Assembly: GCF_024679245.1 (NCBI RefSeq)
Contig: NC_090182.1
Span: 24,586,274 to 24,650,273 of the forward strand
Length of the DNA: 64,000 nucleotides
Origin: Pseudorasbora parva
Lineage: Eukaryota; Chordata; Actinopteri; Cypriniformes; Gobionidae
Direction: 5' to 3'
The notes under the pieces are model-generated. The model was not told the origin of the DNA. It ran no database searches and worked only from the letters and a program-made list of their open reading frames with translations. The position numbers were made by a program, and so were the translations under genes. Positions 42,655 through 53,347 of the stretch are shown here, one piece after another (positions within the stretch are counted from its first letter, which is position 1; every line of letters begins with the position of its first letter).

Positions 42655-44320
42655 TTCTGGGGCCGGGCGGGAGGGCACCCTCAGTGGCGAGCAGGCTGAG
42701 GCGACTTAGCCCGGCGACTGGTGCAGCAGCTAGCCGCCGGGGTAGTATGTGTTACCTCAGTCTGTGTTACCGCCTCAGTCTGCTTCTGGGCGGCCGAGAA
42801 CTGTTGGCCGCAGTCCTCAACCGCTCCACTGATGAGGCCAGCCTGGGATATGGGAGAGTTGAGGAAGCGGGCTCACTCAGCCTTCCCACATCAACCAGGT
42901 GAGGCCAGTTGTCTTTCCCAGACCACAGCTGTGGACATCTCCTGACCCAGGGGGCGTCTGGTCACCTTCACCGCCCGGGGGGCGGGATCGGTGGCAGCAC
43001 GCAGCTCGAAAGCCCTGGATCATCTCTGTCCTCGTGCATATGCATAGGTGCGACAGCTTACCACGTAGCACTGCTGGACTACGCCACAGAAGTAGATGAG
43101 CCGACAGGCTTTGGGAGGGTGCTTAGGATAGCCTCACCACGTCAGGTCAAAGCACTCTGTGGACACCGTAGTGCGCAACAGAGCATTCGACTGAGGGGGA
43201 GGGTCCTCAGTGTACCCTTAGGCCATGACCCCATCGAGGGCAGAGAGGCGGAGGAGGCCACCAAATAGTCACGGGAAGACACAAGGACCTCTCCGACTGC
43301 GTGCACTCCTCATGGATCTCAGGAGCGAAGTGGCATTGGGGGCAGGGCCAGCAGCTGTCAGGTGCCACCCCCAAAAAACAATCGCCCAACTGCGAGCACT
43401 CGTAACAGGGCGGAGTTCTACACCAGCCCGAGGCCTGCGGCTGCCCCAGGCAACATGGCTGTCAACTCTAGGTCAGATTCAAGCGACAATTGACATCTCG
43501 CTGCTATCTGGAGTGTGAACAAAACGAACGTAGACGTAAACGTCAGTAGACGGTTCCTCCGCTTCAGTCCAACACTCGCAGGAAGCCTGAGGAATGATTG
43601 TCGGGGTTCTTAATACCATAGCACCGCCCTCAGGTCACCCTGGCCACCAGCCAAAGTAGCACCTCTCTTGGAGACGGTAGATCGGGGTGTGGCATAGGGT
43701 ATTCTCTCTCTTTGCAGAGATCATTGAGTCTCGACCACAACATCACGATGGTCATGGTCCCACAGAGGGAACACAGCATATCCACAAACACTGCCTGAAC
43801 GCACTGAAGCCCAAACACGTCGAGCAGTGAATGCACCCAAAGACAGCAACGGATATCGATCGCACCCAGAAGTGCCTGGGCAAACCGTCTTGAAAAAGAC
43901 GTGCCACACGCAAGCTCTTTTTGTAAGAGGAAAGCTCTGCAGAGTGCTGAAGCAGGGAAAGCACACACAGCTGTTGCAGATCACTGCACAGATCAGCAGG
44001 CAGGCAATGTGAGATCGCTGGAATGCGCCATTACACCAGAACCACTCTTCTCAAAGATTGAAGAGAGGACTTCAGAATTCTGGCTTGCAGGAGTGAAGAG
44101 ATGCTCTTGGCTCCAAAGCAGAAACATAATCATGCCAGCTACTTCCTTTTATACCCATGTGGGCAGGCGGAGTTATGCATGCAAATATCGCATGCCCATG
44201 GCATTGGCACTGCCATTGGGCGTTTTCTAAGATCTCGAAGGTGATTGGCTTCTAAGCGAATCCCCCATTCGTCAGTCACTTACGTTACTCGAAGTGACTG
44301 AACGAAAGGGAACCCTTGTT
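42655..44320. repeat. GC-rich unclassified block, probably transposon-derived
   Basis: Sharp rise in GC against the surroundings, with broken frames on both strands (42684-43518 plus, 43630-43968 minus) and CpG-rich text. Its right end has TCACTTACGTTACTCGAAGT next to AGTGACTGAACGAAAGGGAA, a form seen at ends of fish retroelements. No named domain recognised. Confidence 0.5.
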
Positions 44321-44753
44321 ACCATGTCAACTGATCACATACACCTGTCCTTCACTCAGTCTCTGGTTACCTTTATGTATTTAAACCTTCTGCTATCCTC
44401 AGATCGTCTTGTGTTAATGTCCAGCAATAAGGTGTTCACTATTCCTGGGGCCTATTTCACAAAACTAGGATAAGGGATTAAGCCGGGATATCTTGGTGAT
44501 CCTGGCTAAATTTATCCGCGAATATACAGTTATCTTTCGTTATCGTTCTTGGTGTGAGTGTGCCTTCAGGGTAGGTTTACACCTCAGTGGTGTACTAAAT
44601 TGTCCATACAGATGACAAGATCACCAAGATATCCCAAATCCCTTATCATAGTTTTGTGCAATAGGCCCCTAGTGTGTATTAAATGTGTTTTCATTGTTCC
44701 TCTGCATCAACCATGTTTTGTGGATTATCAGGTCTAACCAATGCGTGACACAC
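44321..44753. mobile_element. Possible solo LTR containing a palindromic MITE (44449-44669)
   Basis: Outer sequence runs from about TGTTACCATG to GCGTGACA with TATGTATTTAAACC and TATTAAATG, as in a gypsy-type LTR; this is tentative. The inner 221-bp element is clear: GGGGCCTATTTCACAAAACT at the left and TTTTGTGCAATAGGCCCC at the right, with folding arms GGGATATCTTGGTGATC and GATCACCAAGATATCCC. Confidence 0.55.
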
Positions 44754-45190
44754 TCATACCCAAAAAGGCACGTGGTTTAAAACCATAATGCTTTTTGGGG
44801 AATTATCATCTCCAAACCCCTACTGATTTCTCCTTTTGTGGTGAAGCCACAGCTTGCTCAGATATTCACTCATGTTGACATACTTCCTTTCCGTATGAAC
44901 ATAATGATTAAGCATAATTTAGTATGATGTAGCTCACATACAGTAAATGTCCATTCAACAATGAAAAACAATCACATGTTGACCCACAAAAGCAGTCCCT
45001 AAAGCAGCTGCCTTGAGTTCAAAAAGCCCAAACCAAATGGATTCAACTTGACAAGAGTCTCAAAAACTGGCCAGGTCCTGGACCACATAAAAAACACAGT
45101 CCCATCTATGTGCATGTCAAATACAAAATCACTGCTCACACAAAATAGAGAGATCACTATCTATATTTACGACCTGTGTATTTGCATATA

Positions 45191-45480
45191 GTTGATGGGA
45201 TAATTCACCAAAAAATGTAAATTCTGTCATATTTACACACTCTCGAGTTCCAAACCTGTATAAATTTCTTTCTTCTGCTGAACACAACATATTTAGAAGA
45301 ATGTTTGTAACCAAGCAGATCTCAGCAGCCATTGAATACCATATTTATCTTCCCAGTACTAAATGGCTGCCAAGATCTGCTTGGTTGCCTTAACATAAAG
45401 ACATTTATACAGGTTTGGATCAACTTAAGCGTGACTAAATGATGACAGAATTTTCATAATTAGGTGAACTATCCCTTTAA
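45191..45480. mobile_element. AGTTCACCC-family MITE
   Basis: Left GGGATAATTCACCAAAAAAT, right TTAGGTGAACTATCCCTTTAA-type end with TTAA at 45477-45480. Inner arms AACCAAGCAGATCTCAGCAG and TGCCAAGATCTGCTTGGTT fold. Confidence 0.88.
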
Positions 45481-46147
45481 CATACATTATTTTTAGTGGA
45501 CAGTCTGCCAATAAGACAAACTATGAAAGAATACATTTTTATTATCTTTTATTATAGCCACAGACAGTGTGTCTGCTGCATATAGACTGCAAATCATTTA
45601 ATTATGAGCATGTTAATGTTTCTATCATGCTGGTAGCAAGAGCACATGTCCCAGAGGGAGTGAGCCAATATTCTCTTTTAGTCTCTATACTTCATAAGTA
45701 GGTCAGCAATCTGTACCCTCTTCACTCTCATAATGATGTTGAGGAAATGGTTCTTTTATCAAAGCTTTTGTCATATTTAACTTTCTCAGGGCATTCTATA
45801 TACTATGAGAAAACATCCTGGATGAACAGGTCAAGAGTTAATTTAACCAAATAAATACAAAGTTCAGGCATTATCTGTATAATTTTTACATTATCTGTAT
45901 ATTTTTAGCGATTGGTTGAGTTTCATTCACCTCATTTAAAACTGATTGTTAATTTTGGTGATTAGTAGTTTCTGCCGTGAGAATGGATGGCAGAATTGTA
46001 TGGTTATAACTTCCTCAAAATGAATCACAAATTGTATCATTTCCAAAAACCCAACGCATTCATTGTGGTTAGGTCACTTGTGCGTTTTTTCCAGGCTTCG
46101 ATAGAAGGTTCGTTTTTTTACACAACACTAAAACAATCAGTGATCAA

Positions 46148-46153
46148 TTTATT
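46148..46153 (-). terminator. Candidate il12b poly(A) signal
   Basis: AATAAA on the minus strand about 560 nt past the il12b stop codon. Alternatives lie at 45548-45553 and 45538-45543. Confidence 0.35.
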
Positions 46154-46711
46154 TAAGCCGTGCTTTTGCTTTGATGTCTGAACTCTGTTGAACTGGGGGG
46201 AATAGCACTTTGTTTTGCTCCACATTGAGCTGTGACAGTAATTCTTGCCTTGAGCAGTCTTGTGTGTGATCTACAGAGAAAGAAAAGACATTTGCACATA
46301 ATTAGGACCCTAACCAAATGCATGCCTGTCAAATGTGTGTAATGTTTAGCAACCTACATACTATATAATAGTTCACAATTGGACATGACATGAAATCATT
46401 TCTTGAATCTAAGCATGCAACACAAACTGAATTAAGAGCATTTGGATGTTTTATGTCTGACATAATCATGTAAAGACAGAAACATTGCAATCATAATAAA
46501 TACATGTAACACAATTGAAATGTACTAGTTATAAATAATTAATTCATGAGTGTTATTAGTTCTATTATACAGTTTATAGACAAACACATTATATATTACA
46601 ACAACATATACAATGTGTTTGTATTCAATTATACAGTATATGAACAAAGTAGGTCTAATGGGATTCAATCTTTTTTTTAATATAAAGGATAATTTAATGA
46701 TACATAATACT

Positions 46712-46772
46712 TTATAGCATCATTAACTTTGGTTCTTGGTTCCTCTGCTTCCTGTTTTGTCTGTTTCTGCAT
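46712..46772 (-). CDS. il12b: il12b exon 8, basic C-terminal tail
   Basis: Acceptor TTTTTAG; AA|A gives Lys, then CRNRQNRKQRNQEPKLMML and TAA. The Cys takes the place of the last human cysteine (VPCS), which supports this exon. Confidence 0.8.
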
Positions 46773-49700
46773 CTAAAAATAAACAGAGAAAGTTTGTATT
46801 ATAGTGTGTGCAGAAAAGCAAAAACATTAATAAAGCAATAAGGATATTTTATTAGGGATAAAGCAACTTAATCTTTTGTTAAAAAATACGACAAATGTTA
46901 CACATACTTGTACAGGCGCCATTCACTCCAAGAGGAATTACAGAATTCATCCTTCGCTCTCACACACACCGCCATACCTTTCATCACTGGCAGCTGGTGA
47001 CTTTGTGTGAGGTAAGTCTGAGCATAATGAGAACAAATATTAATGTTTACTATATAATACTATATAATATATATACCGATCAGGCATAACATAATGACCA
47101 CAGACAGATAAAGTGAATAACACTGATTATCTCTTCATCACGGCTTGGAAGTCCACAAGTAACGGTAAGACTTTTCAATTTCAAGAGCAGGTACATTCTA
47201 TAAAGCCGGGAACAGGTACTGTCAGTATAGAGATAGTGTAAGGGGTAAGGTGCGTGGCAACAAGTTTCTAAGCAATTCGACCTGAGGTTTGAATCCACCT
47301 TTTCCCGAACTCGCTCTACTTCCTATTCCCAACACATATCAGATCGGAAAGGGTTTTATTTTCAATAAAAATGAAGAAAATATATGAAAAGTGGAAATAA
47401 AGTAACTGCTGCTCATGGTTTGTATGTGGACAGGTTATAGCTACAGTTTTTGGTTATGTTGACATTGACACTGACTGAGCATGTTCAAGACTGAGATGTG
47501 ATAGTTTTACAAGGTATGTTCTATGATTTTTTTTCAATAAGCTCAAAGAAAATAAGACTGAAATGAATATTATGCCCATCCTTTATTTTGCCTGAAATCA
47601 TAGGCAATTTGCGAGTGGTACATGTATACCTCTTCCACTGCACAAACTGTGTGTGTGTGCACGTGGCTTACCTAGGGAACACATGGCACCAGGTTGCACT
47701 ATGGGAAGAAGGCAAGCAGGTGTAGGCAGTGTGATGCTTTGGGCAATGTTCTGAGTGGAAACATTGGGTCCTGCCATCCATGTGGATGTTACTTTGACAC
47801 GTACCACCTACCTAAACATTGTTGCAGACCATGTACAGCCTTTCATGGAAACAGTATTCCCTGGTGGCTGTAGCCTCTTTCAGTAAGATAATGCCCCGCC
47901 ACAAACCAAAAAGGCTTCAGGAATGATTTGAGGAGCACAACAAGTCTTAGGTATTGATTTGGCCCCCAAATTCCCCAGATCTCAATCCAATTGAGCATCT
48001 ATGGGATGTGCTGAACAAATAAGTCAGATCCATGGAGGCCCAACATCGCAACATACAGGACTTAAAGGATCTGCTGCTATCATCTTGGTGCCAGATACCA
48101 CAGCCCCTTCAAGGATCTGTTGGAGACCATGCCTCGATGGGTCAGGGCTGTTTTAGCAGCAAAGGGGGGATCAACACAATATTAGGAAGGTGGTCATAAT
48201 GTTATGCGTGATCGGTGTATGTACACAATAAGAAAAAATTGTCTGGAGTAATGGCTGCTGAAAATTCAGCTTTGCCATCACAGGAATAAATTACATTCTA
48301 ATATATGTTAAAACAGATCAATCTTTGTTTTAATAATGTAAATAATTTCAGTTAGTTCTGTTTTTATTGTATTTTTGATTAAATAAACGGTGAACATAAC
48401 AGACTTCTTTCAAGAACATTAAAAATTGTAATTATTCAAAACTTTGGAAATGTAATTATTATATATAAAACAGTACCTCTGACAAGTTCGGTTTGGAGCA
48501 GTCACATTTTTTGTTTTTCCGACAGTGAATCTCTTTCACTTGGAAGATGAGAGGGAAGTAGGAAGATGGTGTGCTCCAGGAGTGTGGATATCCAACTTCT
48601 ACAGATGTTTGATTGATCCTGCTAATAGCCACCATATCAGGCCTCACTTAAAAGTGGAGGAAAAGATGTCAGCAACATTGTTTAATATTCAGATGAGCAC
48701 CATATTACTTTTTTAAGGTCCCATCTTATCAATTTTTAAGAGCTCACCGATATCCATGATGTAGAACTTTATGTTGTAGGTTTCTACAACAAAGCTGCTT
48801 CTGAAGTATATGGTCAGGTTGATGCGCTCCACCTCCTCCGAATAAGGACAGTAGTCTTGGTCTAGGCATGTGACACTCTGTCCTCTGGAATCCAGACTGC
48901 AGCTGATGTTGCTTCCACCATGAGGGCTGGATCAGAATCAGTCAAAAATATTTCATTTTTTTCTCCACACCCCTTACATTATTGCAGAGCAAGTTTGGAA
49001 AACTTACCGTGTGGCTTTGATATGAGCAACATGGCCATCTCTGTTCACATCCCATGTCCAGAAACATTGGAAGGAACCTCCATAGTTATTTGTTGAACAG
49101 TGGATGTAACCTTGTATGATAATAAATAATATTTCAAATAAATGCTGTTCTTTTAAACTTTCAATTCATCAAAGAATCATTTATTACGGGTTTGACAAAA
49201 ATATTATGCAGCACAGCTGTTTTCAACATTGTTCATAATCAGAAATGTTTTTTAAGCACGAAACCAGCATATTACAATGATTTCTGAAGGATCGTGTGAC
49301 ACTGAAAGGGCGGCCTTTGAATTTTTTTTACATGTTTCTAAAACTATGGTAGAAAAATCGATGCTTAAAATGTTTTACTATTGAAGGTTTGAAACCATTT
49401 CAATCCCTCAAATGAATATTATGACAATGCTACACAATGTAATTGATGGTTGTACCTTTTTCAGGAGTGTTCTTGATAATCTTCTTGAAGGTCCACTGAG
49501 CCAGCACCAGTGTGTGGTTTAGGTAAGAGCCGTCATTGTTGAAACAGGAGTAATTGCCCCCCTTCCATCCCTCCACTGTGACCATGATCCTGTTTCCTTG
49601 AGCCTCCAGATTTTCATCTTTGTTTTTGGTCCATGTAATATTTTGCCCTTCGTAGGCTTCTCCACAGATAAGTGGCACTTTCACCATGTTTACATCTTTA

Positions 49701-50293
49701 CCCACATCTACATTCACCACGAGCACTGGTGACAGACAATTGGAAAGTAAAAATTAGAGGTGCGAATATATAAAAACAAGCCCACATACAAAAAAAAAAA
49801 ACAGTTTATAAACATAACACAAGTAGGTCTCTAGAAGTGTTGCAGGGTCAAGTAAATGTGTAGGAAAATCTATATACAATAATAATTCTTCAGACATGAT
49901 TCAGACTAACAAACCGTTTGGTTTAAGTGTCCAGTAACTCTCCGTTGTTTTGATGGATCTTACAGCAGAGGGCTGATGAAACATCAACACACCTAAGAAG
50001 AGAAAAAACATCTGTTGGTAGAAAAAAAAAGAGAAAAGGTTTGTAATATGGCAATCCTAATATTGTTTGTTATGCGTGTTAAACTGGTAAATCCTACATC
50101 TGATGATGTTATGCATTTATTAAATTGTCAGTTTAAATATAAAATCTTGGTCTTGAAGCAATGGTGAACCCATTTACCAGGAACATATTTGCCAAGATAT
50201 TTAGGAATAGGTTAGACAAATATTTTAAACATTTTTATTTCAATAAAATAAGCAAGTGGTACTTTTAATGAGATTATAAAAGAGACTTACCAT
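46712..50293 (-). CDS. il12b: il12b (interleukin-12 subunit beta, p40)
   Basis: p40 is the secreted cytokine-receptor-like subunit that pairs with p35 (IL-12) or p19 (IL-23). Eight exons (50291-50293, 49915-50011, 49456-49725, 49008-49110, 48748-48926, 48477-48646, 46908-47017, 46712-46772) total 993 nt, or 330 residues against 328 in human, all GT-AG and in phase. Signal peptide MMFFLFLGVLMFHQPSA; Ig domain with VPLICGEAYEGQNITWT and GGNYSCF; fibronectin domains with SFQCFWTW, CLDQDYCP and SSWSEWRLYKC. C184 corresponds to the human cysteine that bonds p35. The WSXWS box is WSEWR; human also lacks the final Ser (WSEWA). The order after rnf145 agrees with human 5q33. Intron 6 is largely a Tc1 element. 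Fish have several p40 paralogues; which one is not assigned. Confidence 0.95.
46908..47017 (-). CDS. il12b: il12b exon 7, WSXWS-like box
   Basis: Acceptor TGCTCAG; TYLTQSHQLPVMKGMAVCVR then AKDEFCNSSWSEWRLY plus AA; donor GTATGT at 46907. Without splicing the frame ends three codons later. Confidence 0.92.
47075..48219 (+). pseudogene. Decayed Tc1/mariner element in il12b intron 6
   Basis: Left end ACCGATCAGGCATAACATAA, right end TTATGCGTGATCGGTGTA with TA at the edges. The plus strand still shows DNAPPQTKKAS, NSPDLNPIE-like and HLWDVL-like transposase pieces with many stops and shifts. It makes up about 78% of the intron; its left edge is about 57 bp from the exon 7 acceptor. Confidence 0.9.
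48477..48646 (-). CDS. il12b: il12b exon 6
   Basis: G|TG gives Val, then RPDMVAISRINQTSVEVGYP, HSWSTPSSYFPLIFQVK and a Lys/Cys-rich loop to PNLSE; whole codon end, donor GTACTG. Confidence 0.95.
48748..48926 (-). CDS. il12b: il12b exon 5, interchain cysteine
   Basis: CG|C gives Arg, then PHGGSNISCSLDSRGQSVTC LDQDYCPYSEE to FYIMDI plus G. The C-x5-C spacing matches human, where the second Cys bonds to p35. Confidence 0.94.
49008..49110 (-). CDS. il12b: il12b exon 4
   Basis: G|GT gives Gly, then YIHCSTNNYGGSFQCFWTWD to HIKAT plus CG; donor GTAAGT. Corresponds to the human segment with the C-x-W-W motif. Confidence 0.94.
49130..49400. repeat. Fragment of widespread fish repeat (TTTCTGAAGGATC type)
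   Basis: Shares AAATAAATGCTGTTCTTTT and GATTTCTGAAGGATCGTGTG with 57130-57580 and 23810-24000. It lies in il12b intron 3. A further fragment is at 48240-48420 in intron 6. Confidence 0.7.
49456..49725 (-). CDS. il12b: il12b exon 3, Ig domain
   Basis: G|TG gives Val, then LVVNVDVGKDVNMVKVPLIC to KNTPEK plus G; donor GTACAA. Holds the Ig Cys pair and the ITWTK tryptophan. Confidence 0.95.
49915..50011 (-). CDS. il12b: il12b exon 2, signal peptide
   Basis: Acceptor CCAACAG; MFFLFLGVLMFHQPSAVRSI to SYWTLKPN plus G; donor GTTTGT. The hydrophobic start and WTLK (human WELK) identify the mature N-terminus. Confidence 0.9.
50291..50293 (-). CDS. il12b: il12b exon 1: start codon only
   Basis: The ATG is the last three bases of exon 1 (GGTCAATG|GTAAGT). 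Exon 2 also opens with ATG in frame, so either can start the protein. The leader runs to about 50530. Confidence 0.75.
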
Positions 50294-50552
50294 TGACCAC
50301 TCAAAAATCCAACAAGATTAACCTCCACAAACAAGACAGATGTCGCTTTGCTTTGTTGTGTTTTAGTGTGCAAGGTTTTAAGTAATGTGTCAGGAGGGTA
50401 GAATTTCCCTGGCCAGGAAAAGTCCAGTGCAGGTTATAGAGGAACCAAACACAGCATGAGCAACTCCAGAACCTGAGCTATCCTCAGACTTCCTCTCACT
50501 TCCACTGAATCTTCTCATTGTCATTGAGTCCTTTCTCCTCTCTAATATTGGT

Positions 50553-50562
50553 CTATTTATAT
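50553..50562 (-). promoter_or_regulatory. il12b TATA box
   Basis: Minus strand TATATAAATAG. The start of transcription would be near 50530, giving a leader of about 240 nt. A 44-codon upstream frame (ATG at 50524, stop at 50390) begins at about that point. Confidence 0.65.
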
Positions 50563-50720
50563 ACAATAACACACACCAATCAGTATTTTATGATGCTTTT
50601 ATTGGACTGTATTATATTTTGCAGGATCAAGATATATAGGACATGTAATTACTAAGTGGTTTCCAGTGTGGCCTATGGAGCCTAAATATATTAAGTCAAA
50701 TATTTGTTTTCCAACACCTT

Positions 50721-50730
50721 GGGAATTTTC
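50721..50730 (+). promoter_or_regulatory. NF-kB-like site upstream of il12b
   Basis: GGGAATTTTC, one base from consensus, about 190 bp before the inferred il12b start. NF-kB control of IL12B is established in mammals; function here is inferred. Confidence 0.3.
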
Positions 50731-50899
50731 GCCACAAGTTCTCATCTGAAAGCCAGAGGATGATTTACCTGGTCGCTTTACTGTTTGATTTGCGTGTCCC
50801 TATTCTCCACTGCTGGTTTTTCCAATTCAAAATTTTCCCTTTTCACGTAGATAATGTCATTTAGTGATTTGTGCACTAAGGGTTCTGATTAGAAACACA

Positions 50900-51447
50900 T
50901 TAAAGGGTTACTTCATTAAGCTTTGTATTTAAACTCCGTCATTAATGTAGTAGAAATGTGAAATTATTTTTGAATTTGGTGGCTTCTAGACTGAGAAAAG
51001 ACAGAAAATGTATTTTTGTCTCATGGGGATGAAAGACAACAACTCCCAGAATATACTTGATTCACTGCCCTTCACTCCCAAAGCCACGGCTACTAGATTA
51101 CTGGATCACTAGCCCACCGCGTTCATTTTCATCAGTTCAGTTAGAGAACAGACACTTATAATTAAAAACTGAACGTGTCTGTTCAATATAATGTGAGTGA
51201 GCTGAGCGAGTGTCATGGCACAAATGCAGTAGGAGTCAGATTAGGATCACGAGAGCTAAGATAATCGTGGCCGCGGCATAAAGTCTGGGGCGTGTTCAGT
51301 CTGGCGTGTTTTTAGTTCATGCCTTTGAAAGCCTAGCTTTTTAAAGGAATTAATTTGAAAAGTTGAAACATTCAGGATCATTCGAATATACTCCCGGGTT
51401 TCTACTGATACAAAGCCATATGCTAAATCGCTGAAGTAACCCTTTAA
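50900..51447. mobile_element. TTAA-flanked MITE upstream of il12b
   Basis: TTAAAGGGTTACTTCATTAA at the left, GCTGAAGTAACCCTTTAA at the right, TTAA exact on both sides. Inverted relative of 20957-21666, shorter. Bounds the proximal il12b promoter. Confidence 0.92.
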
Positions 51448-52200
51448 ACATCGATGGCATTCAGCGTGAAACATTTAATGTGTTCTGAAAGATGCCTATA
51501 ACTTAAAAAAAGAAAGAAAATAAAGAACTCTCAGCTCAGTGACACTTTCATTGGCCGTGTCAGAAAGTTGAAAAACGATGCCCTATAATTCTGTGTGCTC
51601 GGTTTTGTGACAGATGAGTTAAAAAATAAATATGGTTTCTGAAATTTGCAGTTGGTACTCAGTTTGTGTATAATCACTACATTTATTTTCCCAGTTTTGA
51701 TGTAATTTCTTGTGAGAAATTGTTATTGTAGTAATTAAATATGCACTTAGTTATCACCAAAGGTCTATGTTGTAGATCATTAAAATTAATAAAGTAACAA
51801 GTCATTGCCTGATAGTACAGTGAGGCAACAAGTCCTAATATTTCAGACCTAGCCACTGAATGTGGAATTCTAAAACATAATAATTACCATGGTAAACGCA
51901 TTAATTAAGCATTAAGTATTAAGAGAAAAATGAAGTTATATTTTTATTCTTTTTTTATTTTTTTATTTGAACTAATTATATAGCATTCTCCCATTGAGAA
52001 ACACTAAAATATTTGTAATGATTATTTCCGCCTTATGGATACTCATGAGGGGGGAAAAACAGTAAGAATAATAATTTGTTAATGCACATTTCCTCTTTAA
52101 CAAAAGGGAAAGTCATGAATCATAATCTTTTTATGTAATTTTTATGAATCTGTAATAAATGGAATTTAATGTTCACTGTTGTGCTTTTCTTTTCCCTTCC
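51448..52200. other. AT-rich intergenic DNA
   Basis: No gene or repeat family recognised. Confidence 0.5.
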
Positions 52201-52756
52201 TCAGACATCCAGTTCTACCATTTCATGAAGCATGTGACTACAATGGGGAAGAAACACACAATGCTGGCATTCAACATGCTGAATTAATTTGGGATGCAGA
52301 TGGAGAAATTGATTTGGAGGAGTTTTATCTGATGGTCTGCATTCTGCTCATTAGTGAAGTAATGCCTTCTCTAACAAAAAACATGAGCACATCAAAAACA
52401 CCCCCTCCACACTTACCACAGCCATACAATATCTGAGCAAAAAAGCCACTTCCCCTGCAGAAAAAAAAAAAACCCATTTACCGCCAAATGTCCTCTGTCT
52501 TGATCATTGATGTTTATGAGGTCAAGAAAAGCGCTGTGATCAATGTCACATGCTGAATTGTGTCTTTGTACGTAGCATCATGTGGACCTTCATCCATTGC
52601 CATATCTGCCATGTGGACGTGGATGGTAGCAAAACCATATCCCCAAAACAGTTTCAGGCTTTCATATTCCTTTTTAACCCCAAGGGTTCAGCTTTTCACC
52701 AAATTTACATCAATAAGGATGTGGTACAATCTCATACCACTTCAAGTGCTGTTTAA
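52201..52756 (+). pseudogene. EF-hand-like gene remnant
   Basis: After TTCCTCAG the plus strand reads IQFYHFMKHVTTMGKKHTML AFNML, then after a one-frame slip near 52285-52295 DADGEIDLEEFYLMVCILL, which has the D-x-D-G-x-I-D-x-x-E-F form of a calcium-binding EF-hand loop. A second piece at 52605-52690 (DVDGSKTISPKQFQAF) is weaker. Surrounding stops and the slip indicate a dead exon. The parent gene is not recognised. Confidence 0.4.
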
Positions 52757-53347
52757 ATTTTTTTAAACAATTAACAACGTTTAAAATCATTGTAGAACCC
52801 TCTAACATAAGTAAACCACTCACATATGCAACCGAATTGTGCATTGGGTGACTAAAAACGTCTGTCAATAGCCGCTGACTTTACATTATCAGAGTTGACT
52901 CGCCAGTGATCAAGGCCGACGCTTAAGTTTAGCAGTTTAGAAGTTTAGCACAAAATTATTATTTTGTGATAATGTTTTTATGCATATCCAAAAAAAATAG
53001 CATATTGTGATAAAGTTAATTATTTTCCATAATGTAATGATAAAAAATTAAACTTTCATATATTTTAGATTTATTGCACACCAACTGAAATATTTCAGGT
53101 CTTTTATTGTTTCAATACTCTACGATTTTGGCATACAGCTCATGAAAACCCAAAATTCCTATCTCAAAAAATTTGCATATTTCATCCGATCAATAAAAGA
53201 AAAGTGTTTTTAATACAAAAAAAGTAAACCTTCAAATAATTATGTTCAGTTATGCACTCAATACTTGGTCGGGAATCCTTTTGCAGAAATTACTGCCTCA
53301 ATGCGGCGTGGCATGAGGCGATCAGCCTGTGGCACTGCTGAGGTGTT

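Noticed and set aside
49983..49995. Alternative il12b exon 2 acceptor (TTCTTAG|GTGTGTTG)
   Set aside because: Joined to the exon 1 ATG it gives a stop at the third codon and removes the signal peptide; the acceptor at 50012 fits.
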